A DNA stretch of 64,000 bases, taken from contig JBLHJW010000001.1 in NCBI GenBank assembly GCA_047619465.1, forward strand, positions 1-64,000, given 5' to 3'. The position numbers were made by a program, and so were the translations under genes. Position 1 is the stretch's first letter, and every line of letters starts with the position of its first letter. The DNA is from CAYHDV01 sp047619465. GTDB lineage: Bacteria; Patescibacteriota; Minisyncoccia; Phycocordibacterales; CSBR16-119. Below the pieces are notes generated by a model. It did no database searches. It was given only the letters and a program-made list of their open reading frames with translations, and was not told the origin of the DNA. Shown here one piece after another: positions 46,210 through 54,578 of this stretch.

Positions 46210-46977
46210 TTATCTCAAATAGACATATCTTGCCCATCTCTTCTCCCCTGTCTTTTTTATCTGTCCCCTATCAATTAAATACTGGAGGTCTCTTTGGATT
46301 GTTTTTGACGCAACCCCCTCTACAATGGACATAATGTCTTTTACACTTATATCTCCTTTGTCTTTTATAAACTCAATTATTTTATCAATTCTGGTAGACT
46401 TTTCCTCTGAAACATGTCTCTTATCTAATTTTTCTATCGTTTTAGGTGGGGCATTTTCTGTAAATAAAACATCAATGTCTTTTTGAATTGCTGAAGGTTT
46501 TTTCAGTTTCTGATTATTTAAAGAAGATCCATTAATCCAATCTTCGTCTATAGAAACTCTGGACACTGGACCTCCACTTGAAAGGTCTAACATCTCATCT
46601 CCAAAAGACTGCTTATTATTCTTTAGATCGCTCAAGACAGAATTAATTGCCTCCTTAAGCAGGCTATAGTTATGTTCTGAAACATCCCCAGAAGACCAGA
46701 GAGTAAATATTTGTTTCTCGATAAGAAGAAGAACTTCTTCGATATGACCGAAAATAATCTCTTTATCAAGGGGGCCTTTTTTGTGAAAGCTAGCCGTATA
46801 AGAAAGTAGTAGGTTTGAGTTTTTACGAAGAGAAATTCTGAAGGGGTCAGACTCTAAAAGACACTTAGATAAGACAGCTGTCGCCACACTTATCTTGTGT
46901 GTTTTTTTTATTATAAAAGACATGTCTTTTATAAGACCCTTTATCTCAGTCATTATTTTATGTTTATCATTTAACAT
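46210..46977 (-). CDS. DeoR-like HTH protein, putative autoregulator
   Basis: This 255-residue protein has a helical N-terminal domain (1-120), a poorly conserved linker, and a C-terminal winged helix (about 195-255). The recognition region is KDIMSIVEGVASKTIQRDLQYL, as in DeoR-type repressors. The start may be 46977 or 46953. GACATGTC palindromes lie within its first codons and in the region shared with ftsK. The N-terminal domain is unassigned. Confidence 0.72.
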   Translation of the reverse strand: MLNDKHKIMTEIKGLIKDMSFIIKKTHKISVATAVLSKCLLESDPFRISLRKNSNLLLSYTASFHKKGPLDKEIIFGHIEEVLLLIEKQIFTLWSSGDVSEHNYSLLKEAINSVLSDLKNNKQSFGDEMLDLSSGGPVSRVSIDEDWINGSSLNNQKLKKPSAIQKDIDVLFTENAPPKTIEKLDKRHVSEEKSTRIDKIIEFIKDKGDISVKDIMSIVEGVASKTIQRDLQYLIDRGQIKKTGEKRWARYVYLR

Positions 46978-47044
46978 GAGGTATTTCTGTCGTTTATAAT
47001 GTCTTTTATAAAAATCGTTTATACTCTAATAGACATGTCCATTA
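46915..47044. promoter_or_regulatory. Palindromic operator candidates with GACATGTC core
   Basis: AAAAGACATGTCTTTT at 46915-46930 is a perfect 16-bp palindrome inside the start of the HTH gene. TAATAGACATGTCCATTA at 47027-47044 is near perfect. A half-site, TATAATGTCTTTTATAA, lies at 46995-47011. The sites surround the start of the regulator gene and lie upstream of ftsK. Confidence 0.55.
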
Positions 47045-47191
47045 TAGCCAAAGCTGTTTAAATATCAAGCTATGTGGCTTCTACGCAGAACCATAATGAA
47101 TAAATATAGGACATGAGAAAAGTGCAATGTTTTCAACGTTTTTTAAAGAAACTCTTTTAATCTTTTCTTGCTATAATATTAGGATAACAAC

Positions 47192-49351
47192 ATGGCACGA
47201 AAGAAAAAGAAGGCAAACAATCTACTGACTCCTGAAGCAAAGCGTACGCTCTACGCCATTGTTTTATTTTTGGTTGCCATATTTATAGTGCTAGGATCTC
47301 TAAATGTTGCTGGACCAGCTGGCTTGGCTGTTCACAAGGCTTTGATGTTTCTCTTTGGGTATGGATTCATATTTGTTCCTGTACTTGCTATAGCTTACGG
47401 ATCATACCTATTTAACTTTATTGAAAGCGTAGACAGGAAAACAATCATTGGATCTATTCTACTTATTGTTTCATCTCTTGGACTGTTGTCTCTTGCAGGA
47501 GAGGAAGCTGGAGGTCTAATTGGTAAGCTAATTCAAAATCCTTTAGTAAAACTATTAGATATATATGTGGGAGCAATACTACTCCTAGGAGTCTTTGCTT
47601 CTTCAATAGTTCTTGTTTTTAATATACCTCTATCCTTGAATGCTTTCAAAGTAAAGCTTTCTTCTATCTTTAAGAAGAGGACAAAGGAGATCGATAGTGA
47701 TCACGAAGAAGACGAATATGAAGAAGATTATGAAGAAGAGGAATATGAAGAAGATTATGAAGAAGAGGAAAAAGAAACTTCTGAACCAACAATAACAACC
47801 AACGAAGAAGACGAAATGTTTTCTGGATCTTTCGAGTTCAAAGAGTACACTCCACCACCCCTATCTCTCCTAGCAAAAGACAAAGGTAAGCCAAACGTTG
47901 GAGACATAAAAGCAAACTCTAATATAATTAAAATAACTCTACAAAACTTCGGTATTGAAGTTGAGATGGATGAAATAACAGTTGGTCCAACGATTACAAG
48001 GTATGCCATGAAGCCAGCTCAAGGTGTAAAGATATCTAGAATAATAGGATTGAAAAACGATCTATCTCTAGCTCTAGCCGCTCACCCTATCAGAATTCAA
48101 GCTCCTATTCCAGGAAAGGCCCTCGTCGGTGTAGAAGTACCTAACAAAACAAAATCAATGGTTGGTCTTGGTAACCTTGTTGCAACACGAGAGTTCCAAG
48201 AAAGTCCAAAAGATCTACTTGTTGCTCTTGGTAAAGGGGTGTCAGGTAAGCCACAGTACACAAACATCGCAAAAATGCCTCACCTTCTTATTGCTGGTGC
48301 GACTGGTGCAGGTAAATCTGTAACGGTTCATGCGATCATAACGTCACTTCTGTATAGAAATGGGCCTGCGAATCTACGCTTCATAATGGTTGACCCAAAA
48401 AGAGTTGAACTTACTTTATATAACAAAATACCTCACCTGCTAACACCAGTTATCAAAGAAGCAAAGAAAGCCATCCTTGCTCTAAACTGGGCTATAAAAG
48501 AAATGGAACGGAGGTATGACATCCTAGAATCAGAAGCAGTGAGAGATCTTCAGTCATATCATAAAAAGTTTGAAGAAGAAAAGGAAGCCGGGATTGACGA
48601 TGAAGAAAAAGGAATGGAGAGACTTCCCTACATTGTTATTATTATCGATGAGGTGGCAGATATAATGCAGACTTACCCAAGAGAGCTTGAGTCTGGGGTT
48701 GTTCGTCTAGCTCAGATGAGTCGAGCTATTGGAATTCACTTAATACTTTCAACTCAAAGGCCATCAGTAAATGTGGTAACAGGACTTATCAAAGCAAACG
48801 TCCCTGCTAGACTTGCTCTACAAGTGGCTTCACAGGTTGATTCTAAAACAATTCTGGACCAGTCTGGAGCAGAAACACTACTTGGAGCAGGAGATATGCT
48901 TTACCTATCTGGTGACATGTCTCAACCTGAGCGTATACAATGTGCATTTATTTCTGAAGGAGAAGTTAAAGCTGTTGTTAAGTACCTAGCCAAAGCCTAC
49001 CAAGACGAGGTTCAAGAAGAAATAATCTTTACAAAAGAACAGGAAGGAGTTCGAGGTTCTATCTTCTCTTCGTCTGTTAACGATGACGATGATGATGACC
49101 TATACGAAGAAGCAAGAGAGCTAGTTATCAATACAAAGAAAGCCAGCACTTCCTATCTACAGAGGAAGCTAAAAATAGGATACTCGCGAGCTGCTAGGCT
49201 AATTGATATACTAGAAGAGCGAGGAGTTGTTGGACCAGCAAATGGTTCAAAGCCTCGAGACGTACATGAAAAGGCCGACAACGAAGTCGAAGAGTACGAA
49301 GAAGAGTTAGAAGATGAATCAACAGAAGACTATGATCAAGAGGAAGAATAG
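47192..49351 (+). CDS. ftsK: FtsK/SpoIIIE DNA translocase
   Basis: This 719-residue protein has four N-terminal membrane helices (about 20-145) and a very acidic linker (168-195). The linker contains a nine-residue unit, EYEEDYEEE, twice in tandem. The motor domain has Walker A GATGAGKS at 369-376 and Walker B IVIIIDEVADIM. A gamma winged helix follows (STSYLQRKLKIGYSRAARLI), then an acidic tail. FtsK moves chromosome DNA at the division septum. An extended -10 (TGcTATAAT, 47169-47177) lies 14 nt before the ATG, predicting a very short leader. Confidence 0.96.
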   Translation: MARKKKKANNLLTPEAKRTLYAIVLFLVAIFIVLGSLNVAGPAGLAVHKALMFLFGYGFIFVPVLAIAYGSYLFNFIESVDRKTIIGSILLIVSSLGLLSLAGEEAGGLIGKLIQNPLVKLLDIYVGAILLLGVFASSIVLVFNIPLSLNAFKVKLSSIFKKRTKEIDSDHEEDEYEEDYEEEEYEEDYEEEEKETSEPTITTNEEDEMFSGSFEFKEYTPPPLSLLAKDKGKPNVGDIKANSNIIKITLQNFGIEVEMDEITVGPTITRYAMKPAQGVKISRIIGLKNDLSLALAAHPIRIQAPIPGKALVGVEVPNKTKSMVGLGNLVATREFQESPKDLLVALGKGVSGKPQYTNIAKMPHLLIAGATGAGKSVTVHAIITSLLYRNGPANLRFIMVDPKRVELTLYNKIPHLLTPVIKEAKKAILALNWAIKEMERRYDILESEAVRDLQSYHKKFEEEKEAGIDDEEKGMERLPYIVIIIDEVADIMQTYPRELESGVVRLAQMSRAIGIHLILSTQRPSVNVVTGLIKANVPARLALQVASQVDSKTILDQSGAETLLGAGDMLYLSGDMSQPERIQCAFISEGEVKAVVKYLAKAYQDEVQEEIIFTKEQEGVRGSIFSSSVNDDDDDDLYEEARELVINTKKASTSYLQRKLKIGYSRAARLIDILEERGVVGPANGSKPRDVHEKADNEVEEYEEELEDESTEDYDQEEE

Positions 49352-49718
49352 TGAGAGTTTTATTGATTATAAGAGGGTTTTCGTAACCCTTGGACTAATT
49401 ACTTTTTTTGTTCTATTGCTGATCTTTACATATAGTAGAATAAGTCATATATGGAGAGGTATAAACCTAACCGTATCTTATCCAATAAGTGGAGAATCTA
49501 TAGAGAGCCAGCTAATCTATATCGAAGGCTCTGCACCAAAAGCAATAGAGCTAACAGTCAACGGAAACAGTACCTTTGTCTCAAGGGATGGTGAATTCTC
49601 ATACCCTATCCCAGTACATAATGGGTACAATGAGATACACATTGAAGCGACAGACAAGTTTGATAATACGACGAAAGAAATATTAAAAATTAACGGAATA
49701 ACCAAATCTTCTGATTAA
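49332..49718 (+). CDS. Membrane-anchored Ig-like (glucodextranase B-type) domain protein
   Basis: This 128-residue protein, counted from ATG 49332, overlaps the ftsK end by 20 nt. It has one membrane helix at about 15-38 and a single beta-sandwich domain (LTVSYPISGESIESQLIYIEG, then NGYNEIHIEATDKFDN), as in glucodextranase-B/bacillopeptidase-like domains. The domain faces outward. Translational coupling to ftsK suggests an envelope role at division, which is an inference. Confidence 0.75.
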   Translation: MIKRKNSESFIDYKRVFVTLGLITFFVLLLIFTYSRISHIWRGINLTVSYPISGESIESQLIYIEGSAPKAIELTVNGNSTFVSRDGEFSYPIPVHNGYNEIHIEATDKFDNTTKEILKINGITKSSD

Positions 49719-49759
49719 TAATTTACCAAGTCATTTGTAGAAAATGCGCAGTGAGTCGT

Positions 49760-49807
49760 AGTTAAAAATTTTAAATACTAGCATCGCTAATATGAAAAAT
49801 TTTTAAC
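49760..49807 (+). promoter_or_regulatory. Long AT-rich hairpin upstream of recA
   Basis: GTTAAAAATTTT and AAAATTTTTAAC pair, with an inner TAGC/GCTA step. It could be a weak terminator of the ftsK unit or part of the recA leader; no T-run follows it. Confidence 0.45.
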
Positions 49808-49876
49808 AAGATGCAACAAGTATTTACAGAAATGGCGAAGTGTAAATTATTAATTATAAGATTAAAACATAACAAT

Positions 49877-51037
49877 ATGGCAGCAAAAAAACCCAAAGAG
49901 AAAGAGGAAAAAATTGATCAACCTAAGAAAACTGAAAAGGAAGATTCTGTGAAGCCAGTGGAAGAAAAGAAAATAACCGCTGTCGAGAAAAAAGAAATTG
50001 AAAAAGCAGAAAAGGTAAAGGAGGCTGATGCAAATGCAATCCAAGACACCATCAAGTCCATCCAAACAAAGTTCGGTGAAGGAGCAATCATGAAGCTTGG
50101 AGGTATTCCAAGTGTCGATATTGGAGCTGTTTCCACTGGATCACTAGGACTCGATGCTGCGCTTGGAGTCGGCGGACTACCCAAAGGACGAGTTGTAGAG
50201 ATATATGGACCAGAATCATCTGGTAAAACAACACTGTCTCTACACGTAATAGCAGAAGCTCAAAAAGCAGGAGGTGTGTGTGCTTTTATAGATGCCGAAC
50301 ATGCTATCGACCCAGAATATGCCAAGAAGCTTGGAGTAGATATTGACAACCTTCTAATATCTCAACCAGACACAGGAGAGCAAGCACTGGAGATCACAGA
50401 GAGCCTTGTGCGTTCTGGAAAGATAACACTTATCGTTATTGACTCTGTGGCAGCTCTAACACCTAAAGACGAAATAGAGGGAGATATGGGAGCCTACCAC
50501 GTAGGGAAACAGGCTAGACTGATGTCACAGGCTTTGCGTAAGCTTACAGCTCTGACAGCCAAGACAAATACAATGATCATCTTCATTAACCAGATCCGAA
50601 TGAAAATCGGAGTTATGTTTGGTTCTCCGGAGACAACACCTGGAGGAAAAGCTCTAAAGTTCTACACTTCTGTAAGGCTTGATATCAGAAGAATTGCTCA
50701 GATTAAAAAAGGTGAAGATGTTGTAGGAGCTCGAACACGAGTAAAGGTGGTAAAAAACAAAGTTGCCGCACCGTTTAAGAAAACTGAATTCGATATTATC
50801 TACAATGAAGGAATCTCACGATCAGGAGAACTTCTTGCTCTAGGAGAAAAGATGGGAATAGTTAAGAAGTCAGGAGCATCCTACAGCTACCTCCCTGCCG
50901 ACGGTGGAGATGAAGTGAAGCTTGCTCGTGGATATGATGCAACTCGAAAAGTTCTTGAAGATAAAGACAACAAGAAACTTCTCTCTTCCCTGCTTAAAGA
51001 TGTAAAGAAAGGGTTGAAGGATGAGAAGAATCAGTAA
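49877..51037 (+). CDS. recA: RecA recombinase with a charged N-terminal extension
   Basis: This 386-residue protein is counted from ATG 49877; the frame is open to 49811, but that part is not RecA-like. Walker A GPESSGKT is at 111-118, against 66-73 in E. coli, so about 45 extra residues precede the core and are almost all Lys/Glu/Pro. The core shows FGEGAIMKLGG, FIDAEHAIDPEYAKKLGVD, LIVIDSVAALTP, and the L2 region FINQIRMKIGVMFGSPETTP. RecA catalyses strand exchange and SOS induction. No LexA-like box was seen. Confidence 0.97.
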   Translation: MAAKKPKEKEEKIDQPKKTEKEDSVKPVEEKKITAVEKKEIEKAEKVKEADANAIQDTIKSIQTKFGEGAIMKLGGIPSVDIGAVSTGSLGLDAALGVGGLPKGRVVEIYGPESSGKTTLSLHVIAEAQKAGGVCAFIDAEHAIDPEYAKKLGVDIDNLLISQPDTGEQALEITESLVRSGKITLIVIDSVAALTPKDEIEGDMGAYHVGKQARLMSQALRKLTALTAKTNTMIIFINQIRMKIGVMFGSPETTPGGKALKFYTSVRLDIRRIAQIKKGEDVVGARTRVKVVKNKVAAPFKKTEFDIIYNEGISRSGELLALGEKMGIVKKSGASYSYLPADGGDEVKLARGYDATRKVLEDKDNKKLLSSLLKDVKKGLKDEKNQ

Positions 51038-51060
51038 TTATAGGTTAATAATTCAACGTT

Positions 51061-51714
51061 ATGGAAAAATCACCTTACGAAAATTTAAATACTAGAGGGT
51101 CAGAATTAGATAAGAGAGAAAAACCCAGAAGTTCAGAATTGGATCTAAGATCCCAGGAAGAAATCGATGAAACAGCACACCTAAATCCAAAAGAATGGAA
51201 AGACTCTGAAGGGGTTGTTGATACAGATGATTCCTTTGAGACTTTTGGTGAGTCAAAAGAAGAAGAGGAGGAGGACGATCTGGGAGGAATAGTTACTGAA
51301 GAAGAAGTCGGTAATGTGGAAGCAGAAGATATAAGAATTAAAAGAGAGGCGGACCTAGATAGAATGGAAAAGAAGGCGGCGTTAGAGATTACTGATATAG
51401 ACAGAGAAGCTACTCTAATGAAAGAGCTCCAGCAAGATCACCCGGAAAGAGACGAAGAGCCCTTCCGACAAAGCATGACAGGTCACATTCTTGGTTCGGA
51501 AAAAATTGACAGAAGGGAGATCAAGGATTTTAAAAAGAGACAGACTAACTGGGATAATCAAAAGACAGAAAAAAAGAAAGATTATTATCGTGCAGATAAT
51601 CCAGAGAAAGTGGCAGCTAAAAAAGATGCAAAAAAAGGAAACAAAAAAGGATTCTTTGGAAAAGTTCTCAACATGTTTAAAAGTGACGATAGCGACCAAA
51701 ACAAAGCAGCATAA
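51061..51714 (+). CDS. Highly charged, probably disordered hypothetical protein
   Basis: This 217-residue protein is dominated by Glu, Asp, Lys and Arg. It has an acidic central stretch (SKEEEEEDDLGG near 67-78) and a basic C-terminus (AAKKDAKKGNKKGFFGKVL). No domain, signal peptide or membrane segment is visible. It follows recA by 23 nt and ends at a shared terminator, so it is probably co-transcribed with recA. Function unknown. Confidence 0.65.
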   Translation: MEKSPYENLNTRGSELDKREKPRSSELDLRSQEEIDETAHLNPKEWKDSEGVVDTDDSFETFGESKEEEEEDDLGGIVTEEEVGNVEAEDIRIKREADLDRMEKKAALEITDIDREATLMKELQQDHPERDEEPFRQSMTGHILGSEKIDRREIKDFKKRQTNWDNQKTEKKKDYYRADNPEKVAAKKDAKKGNKKGFFGKVLNMFKSDDSDQNKAA

Positions 51715-51716
51715 AC

Positions 51717-51748
51717 AAAAAAGCCTTGGCAAACGCCAAGGCTTTTTA
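51717..51748. terminator. Bidirectional terminator between convergent genes
   Basis: AAAAAGCCTTGGC-AAAC-GCCAAGGCTTTTT, located 3 nt from both stop codons. Confidence 0.9.
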
Positions 51749-51751
51749 ATA

Positions 51752-52291
51752 TCAAGGATATATTGTCTTTACAAATGAATCCTGGAAATAAACGTCTTCC
51801 GTAGGTTGATAGTGAATATTGTCTATAGGACAAGATCTCTGACAACTCAGTCCTTCTAAGGAGCATGGGACAAAACCTCTTCCCACAAACCCAGGAAAGG
51901 GATCAGTTAAATCCTCTACCACAGGTCTGACAACAGACCTTGGACAAACACTTGTTTTTTTTATTGACCTTCGAGGGTTATTTGGTGTTATGTAACCTGC
52001 TGCCCCCTTACTAAAGCCAGGGCAATGCTTGTTGAGATAATCTTCTATTTCTCGTTCTTCTAAATTTACTTTTATGTACACAGTTCTTTCGAAGATCGGG
52101 AAATCGTTAACCCAATCCATATCTACTTTCTGCCCTTTGCTATAGTAAATATTAACCATAACTCCTTTAACTTCTGTTGTTAAGACATTACTGCTGTCCA
52201 TGTTCCAGGGTGGAGGCATATTCATCATATATGTTTGACATCTTTCAACCAAACAAATTTTATAAAGACTCTTTATTATTCCATTTTCCAT
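51752..52291 (-). CDS. Hypothetical Cys-containing protein
   Basis: This 179-residue protein of unknown family has clustered cysteines near the C-terminus (CSLEGLSCQRSCP) and further ones at about 13, 18, 90 and 116. They could bind metal or form disulfides; no signal peptide is present. The gene is monocistronic, between the efp promoter region and a bidirectional terminator. I cannot assign a function. Confidence 0.6.
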   Translation of the reverse strand: MENGIIKSLYKICLVERCQTYMMNMPPPWNMDSSNVLTTEVKGVMVNIYYSKGQKVDMDWVNDFPIFERTVYIKVNLEEREIEDYLNKHCPGFSKGAAGYITPNNPRRSIKKTSVCPRSVVRPVVEDLTDPFPGFVGRGFVPCSLEGLSCQRSCPIDNIHYQPTEDVYFQDSFVKTIYP

Positions 52292-52334
52292 TTAATCTGC
52301 TTAAGTACCGCTTTTCCATAAGACTAATAAAAAG

Positions 52335-52362
52335 TTGCTCATAAGTCAATTTTGTTTATAAT
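52335..52362 (+). promoter_or_regulatory. efp promoter, near-leaderless
   Basis: TTGCTC at 52335-52340, a 16-nt spacer and TATAAT at 52357-52362; only 9 nt separate the -10 from the ATG, so the mRNA would have at most a few leader bases. Confidence 0.55.
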
Positions 52363-52371
52363 GGAACCATT

Positions 52372-52950
52372 ATGCTGAGTTACAATGAGATAAAAGAGCG
52401 AAGGATTATTATTCACAACGGAGAGCCCTGCGAGGTTCTTTCATCACATGTGTTCCGTAAACAGGCTCGTAAGCCAGTGAATCAGACCAAGCTGAAGAAC
52501 CTGGTATCAGGAAAAGTTGTTGAACACTCTTTCCACACGTCAGACAAGGCAGAGGAAGCAGATGTGACAAAGAAAGATGTTATTTTTATCTACGAAGCTA
52601 AAGGTGAGTACTGGTTCCACCCAGAAGGAGATAAAACCGGTAGATTTGCAATAGATGCGAGAACAATTGGAGACGACACTATCAAGTTTCTAAAGGCAAA
52701 CTCCCCTGCCAAGATGCTTATATTTGAATACAAAGATGAAGAGCGTATCATCGGAGTCAAACTCCCAATGAAAATGACTTTCAAAGTCAAAGATGCTCCC
52801 CCAGGAATCAAAGGAAATACCGCTACAGGAGGAGACAAAGTCGTCACACTAGAAAATGGCACAAAAATCACAACACCACTCTTCATAGAAGTCGGACAGG
52901 AGATTATAGTAAACACAGAGAAAGCAGAGTATGTAGAAAGAGCTAAATAA
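52372..52950 (+). CDS. efp: Elongation factor P with an atypical tip loop
   Basis: This 192-residue protein has the three-barrel EF-P layout: an N-terminal KOW-like domain (NEIKERRIIIHNGEPCEV), a central OB domain, and the C-terminal GIKGNTATGGDKVVTLENG signature. EF-P rescues ribosomes stalled at proline runs. The tip loop that normally reads PGKG or PGRG and carries the modified residue is KQAR here (30-33, context VFRKQARKPVNQ). Ala stands where the modified Lys is usual, and R33 or K34 may take its place. Confidence 0.93.
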   Translation: MLSYNEIKERRIIIHNGEPCEVLSSHVFRKQARKPVNQTKLKNLVSGKVVEHSFHTSDKAEEADVTKKDVIFIYEAKGEYWFHPEGDKTGRFAIDARTIGDDTIKFLKANSPAKMLIFEYKDEERIIGVKLPMKMTFKVKDAPPGIKGNTATGGDKVVTLENGTKITTPLFIEVGQEIIVNTEKAEYVERAK

Positions 52951-52977
52951 AAAAACGCCTTACGGCGATTTTTTATT
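52951..52977 (+). terminator. Terminator after efp
   Basis: AAAAACGCC-TTAC-GGCGATTTTTTATTT; a short stem in an A-rich/T-rich frame, also facing the rpsR gene end. Confidence 0.65.
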
Positions 52978-52994
52978 TACCTTCTCAGCGTTTT

Positions 52995-53195
52995 CTACTC
53001 AGCGACGTATGCCATAAGTGACATAAATCGTGCGTGCTTGATGGCTTCTGCCACCCTTCGCTGATTCTTTGCAGTCAGTCCTGTTCTTCGTCGGCTCATG
53101 ATTCGTCCGGAAGGATTGATGAACTTTCCTAGTATATCGATATCTCGAAAGTCGATATGTGGAATATTGTTTTGTGTGTAGTAATCTTGTTTCAT
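52995..53195 (-). CDS. rpsR: Ribosomal protein S18
   Basis: This 66-residue protein has IDFRDIDILGKFINPSGRI and the RRRTGLTAKNQRRVAEAIKHAR block of S18. It binds next to S6 in the 30S platform. It is the last gene of the rpsF-ssb-rpsR cluster, but a 177-nt structured gap separates it from ssb. No Shine-Dalgarno sequence precedes the start. Confidence 0.96.
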   Translation of the reverse strand: MKQDYYTQNNIPHIDFRDIDILGKFINPSGRIMSRRRTGLTAKNQRRVAEAIKHARFMSLMAYVAE

Positions 53196-53372
53196 ATTTT
53201 TATCTTTTTACAATTTTAAATAATTTATCTTTTTACAGATTAGAATATCTAGTTTTTTAAAATTACTTTAGATTTTTATTTTCTAACCGAGAAATATCTT
53301 GAAGCGGGAGAGATACTCCAGCGAAAGATTTTTGAGGGAGAGCAAATAAAAAGATGAAATGATTTTAGAAAA
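53196..53372 (-). promoter_or_regulatory. Structured ssb-rpsR intergenic leader
   Basis: On the minus strand CTAGTTTTCTAAAAT (beginning in the ssb stop codon, about 53359-53375) pairs with ATTTTAAAAAACTAG (53249-53263), with one mismatch. The closed domain includes GGAGTATCTCTCC-type pairing. An ATCTTTTTACA direct repeat precedes rpsR. It resembles a ribosomal-protein leader but matches none I know. Confidence 0.45.
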
Positions 53373-53825
53373 CTAGAATGGGATGTCGTCAGGGTTGATG
53401 TCTACATCAGGATATTCTACTTCTGGAGCTGGTTGCTCCTTATTTGCAGAGTCTGCCTGTGGTGCACTACTTGCCCCACCGCCATATGAAGCTCCATCAC
53501 CTTTTGAACCAAACTGAATATTATCTGCAACAATTTCTGTTCGATAGTTTTTCTTGCCATCTTGACCATCCCAAGACCGAGTTTGAATTCTACCTTCAAT
53601 AAGAAGCGAACTTCCTTTCTTCATGTACTGAGAAACAGTCTCAGCTTGTCGTCCAAAGACAACAACGTTGTGGAACTGAACCTCTTCTTTCTTTTGCCCG
53701 TCTTGACCTTTCCAAGTTCGGTTTGTAGCTACACCAAATGATGCAACTTTGATTCCAGATGGAAGAGCTTTTAGTTCTGGATCCTTTGTTAGGTTCCCTA
53801 TAATAATAGCTTTGTTTAGATACAT
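53373..53825 (-). CDS. ssb: Single-stranded DNA-binding protein
   Basis: This 150-residue SSB has an OB-fold domain (LNKAIIIGNLTKDPELKALP to about residue 107), a Gly/Ser linker and an acidic tail ending DINPDDIPF. That tail is the DDIPF peptide that recruits repair enzymes. The gene lies between rpsF and rpsR, the common bacterial order. Confidence 0.96.
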   Translation of the reverse strand: MYLNKAIIIGNLTKDPELKALPSGIKVASFGVATNRTWKGQDGQKKEEVQFHNVVVFGRQAETVSQYMKKGSSLLIEGRIQTRSWDGQDGKKNYRTEIVADNIQFGSKGDGASYGGGASSAPQADSANKEQPAPEVEYPDVDINPDDIPF

Positions 53826-53871
53826 AAATATATTTAATTTAAATTAATAACTTTAATACCTTTATTATACC

Positions 53872-54411
53872 TTAAACTTCTTCTGATGCAGTTTCTTGGT
53901 CTTTGCCATCCTCTTTGGCTTCACCTTCTACCTTATCTGCAGATTCATCGTCTAGCATCTTGTCTAACTGCTCATCAACCTTCTTTTCACTCATGTCTCC
54001 CTCAACAACAGGCTCTGGAGCTTTCTCAACTTTCCTAACAGGCGCTGCAACAATCTCCTTTCCTTGAAGAATTGCAAAAACGTCTTTAGAAATCATTGTG
54101 TTCTCCTTTACTGTCTTCAGAGTCAAGTAACGCAAAAGCACCTTGATATTATCAAGTCCCTTTTTTACATCTTGAGCTTCAGACTGCTCTACATCGTACT
54201 TTACCCACCCAAAGTGAGCTGTCTCGTGAGTTTTATACTTGTTGTCCATTCGGTGACGAATAGAATATGCAAGATTAATAACTTGAGGATATTCTTCTGA
54301 AATAATTTCTCCACCTTTTGAAGTAATAACCTCCTTTAGCTTCCCTACTTGTGTTGCAAGCTCATCGCTAGCAAGAGTAGGTAGAAACGAAAATGATGTT
54401 TCGTAAATCAT
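53872..54411 (-). CDS. rpsF: Ribosomal protein S6 with a long acidic C-terminal tail
   Basis: This 179-residue protein is counted from ATG 54411 (MIYETSFSFLPTL); the frame is open to 54492 without S6-like sequence. The ferredoxin-like S6 core covers about 1-110, with GGEIISEEYPQVINLAYSI and LDNIKVLLRYLTLK. The remaining 70 residues are acidic and low complexity; bacterial S6 is usually 95-130 residues. E. coli S6 also has a Glu tail added after translation, but the tail here is encoded. First gene of rpsF-ssb-rpsR. Confidence 0.93.
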   Translation of the reverse strand: MIYETSFSFLPTLASDELATQVGKLKEVITSKGGEIISEEYPQVINLAYSIRHRMDNKYKTHETAHFGWVKYDVEQSEAQDVKKGLDNIKVLLRYLTLKTVKENTMISKDVFAILQGKEIVAAPVRKVEKAPEPVVEGDMSEKKVDEQLDKMLDDESADKVEGEAKEDGKDQETASEEV

Positions 54412-54523
54412 ATATTTGTAATTTTTTAAAATCTTTGTAAATGTCTGTCTCGAACCAATGCGATACGCTATCAGTGCGCATCGAACAGACAAAAGAGATA
54501 TTACCAGAGAGAGCTCTATATGT

Positions 54524-54547
54524 CAAAAGCCCTTTTCGGGGCTTTTG
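54524..54547 (-). terminator. Terminator after the DUF5667-type gene
   Basis: CAAAAGCCC and GGGCTTTTG pair across a CGAAAA-type loop on the minus strand; 31 nt past the stop. Confidence 0.75.
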
Positions 54548-54578
54548 GTCTTTATTTATCTTTTAGATATAAAACTAT

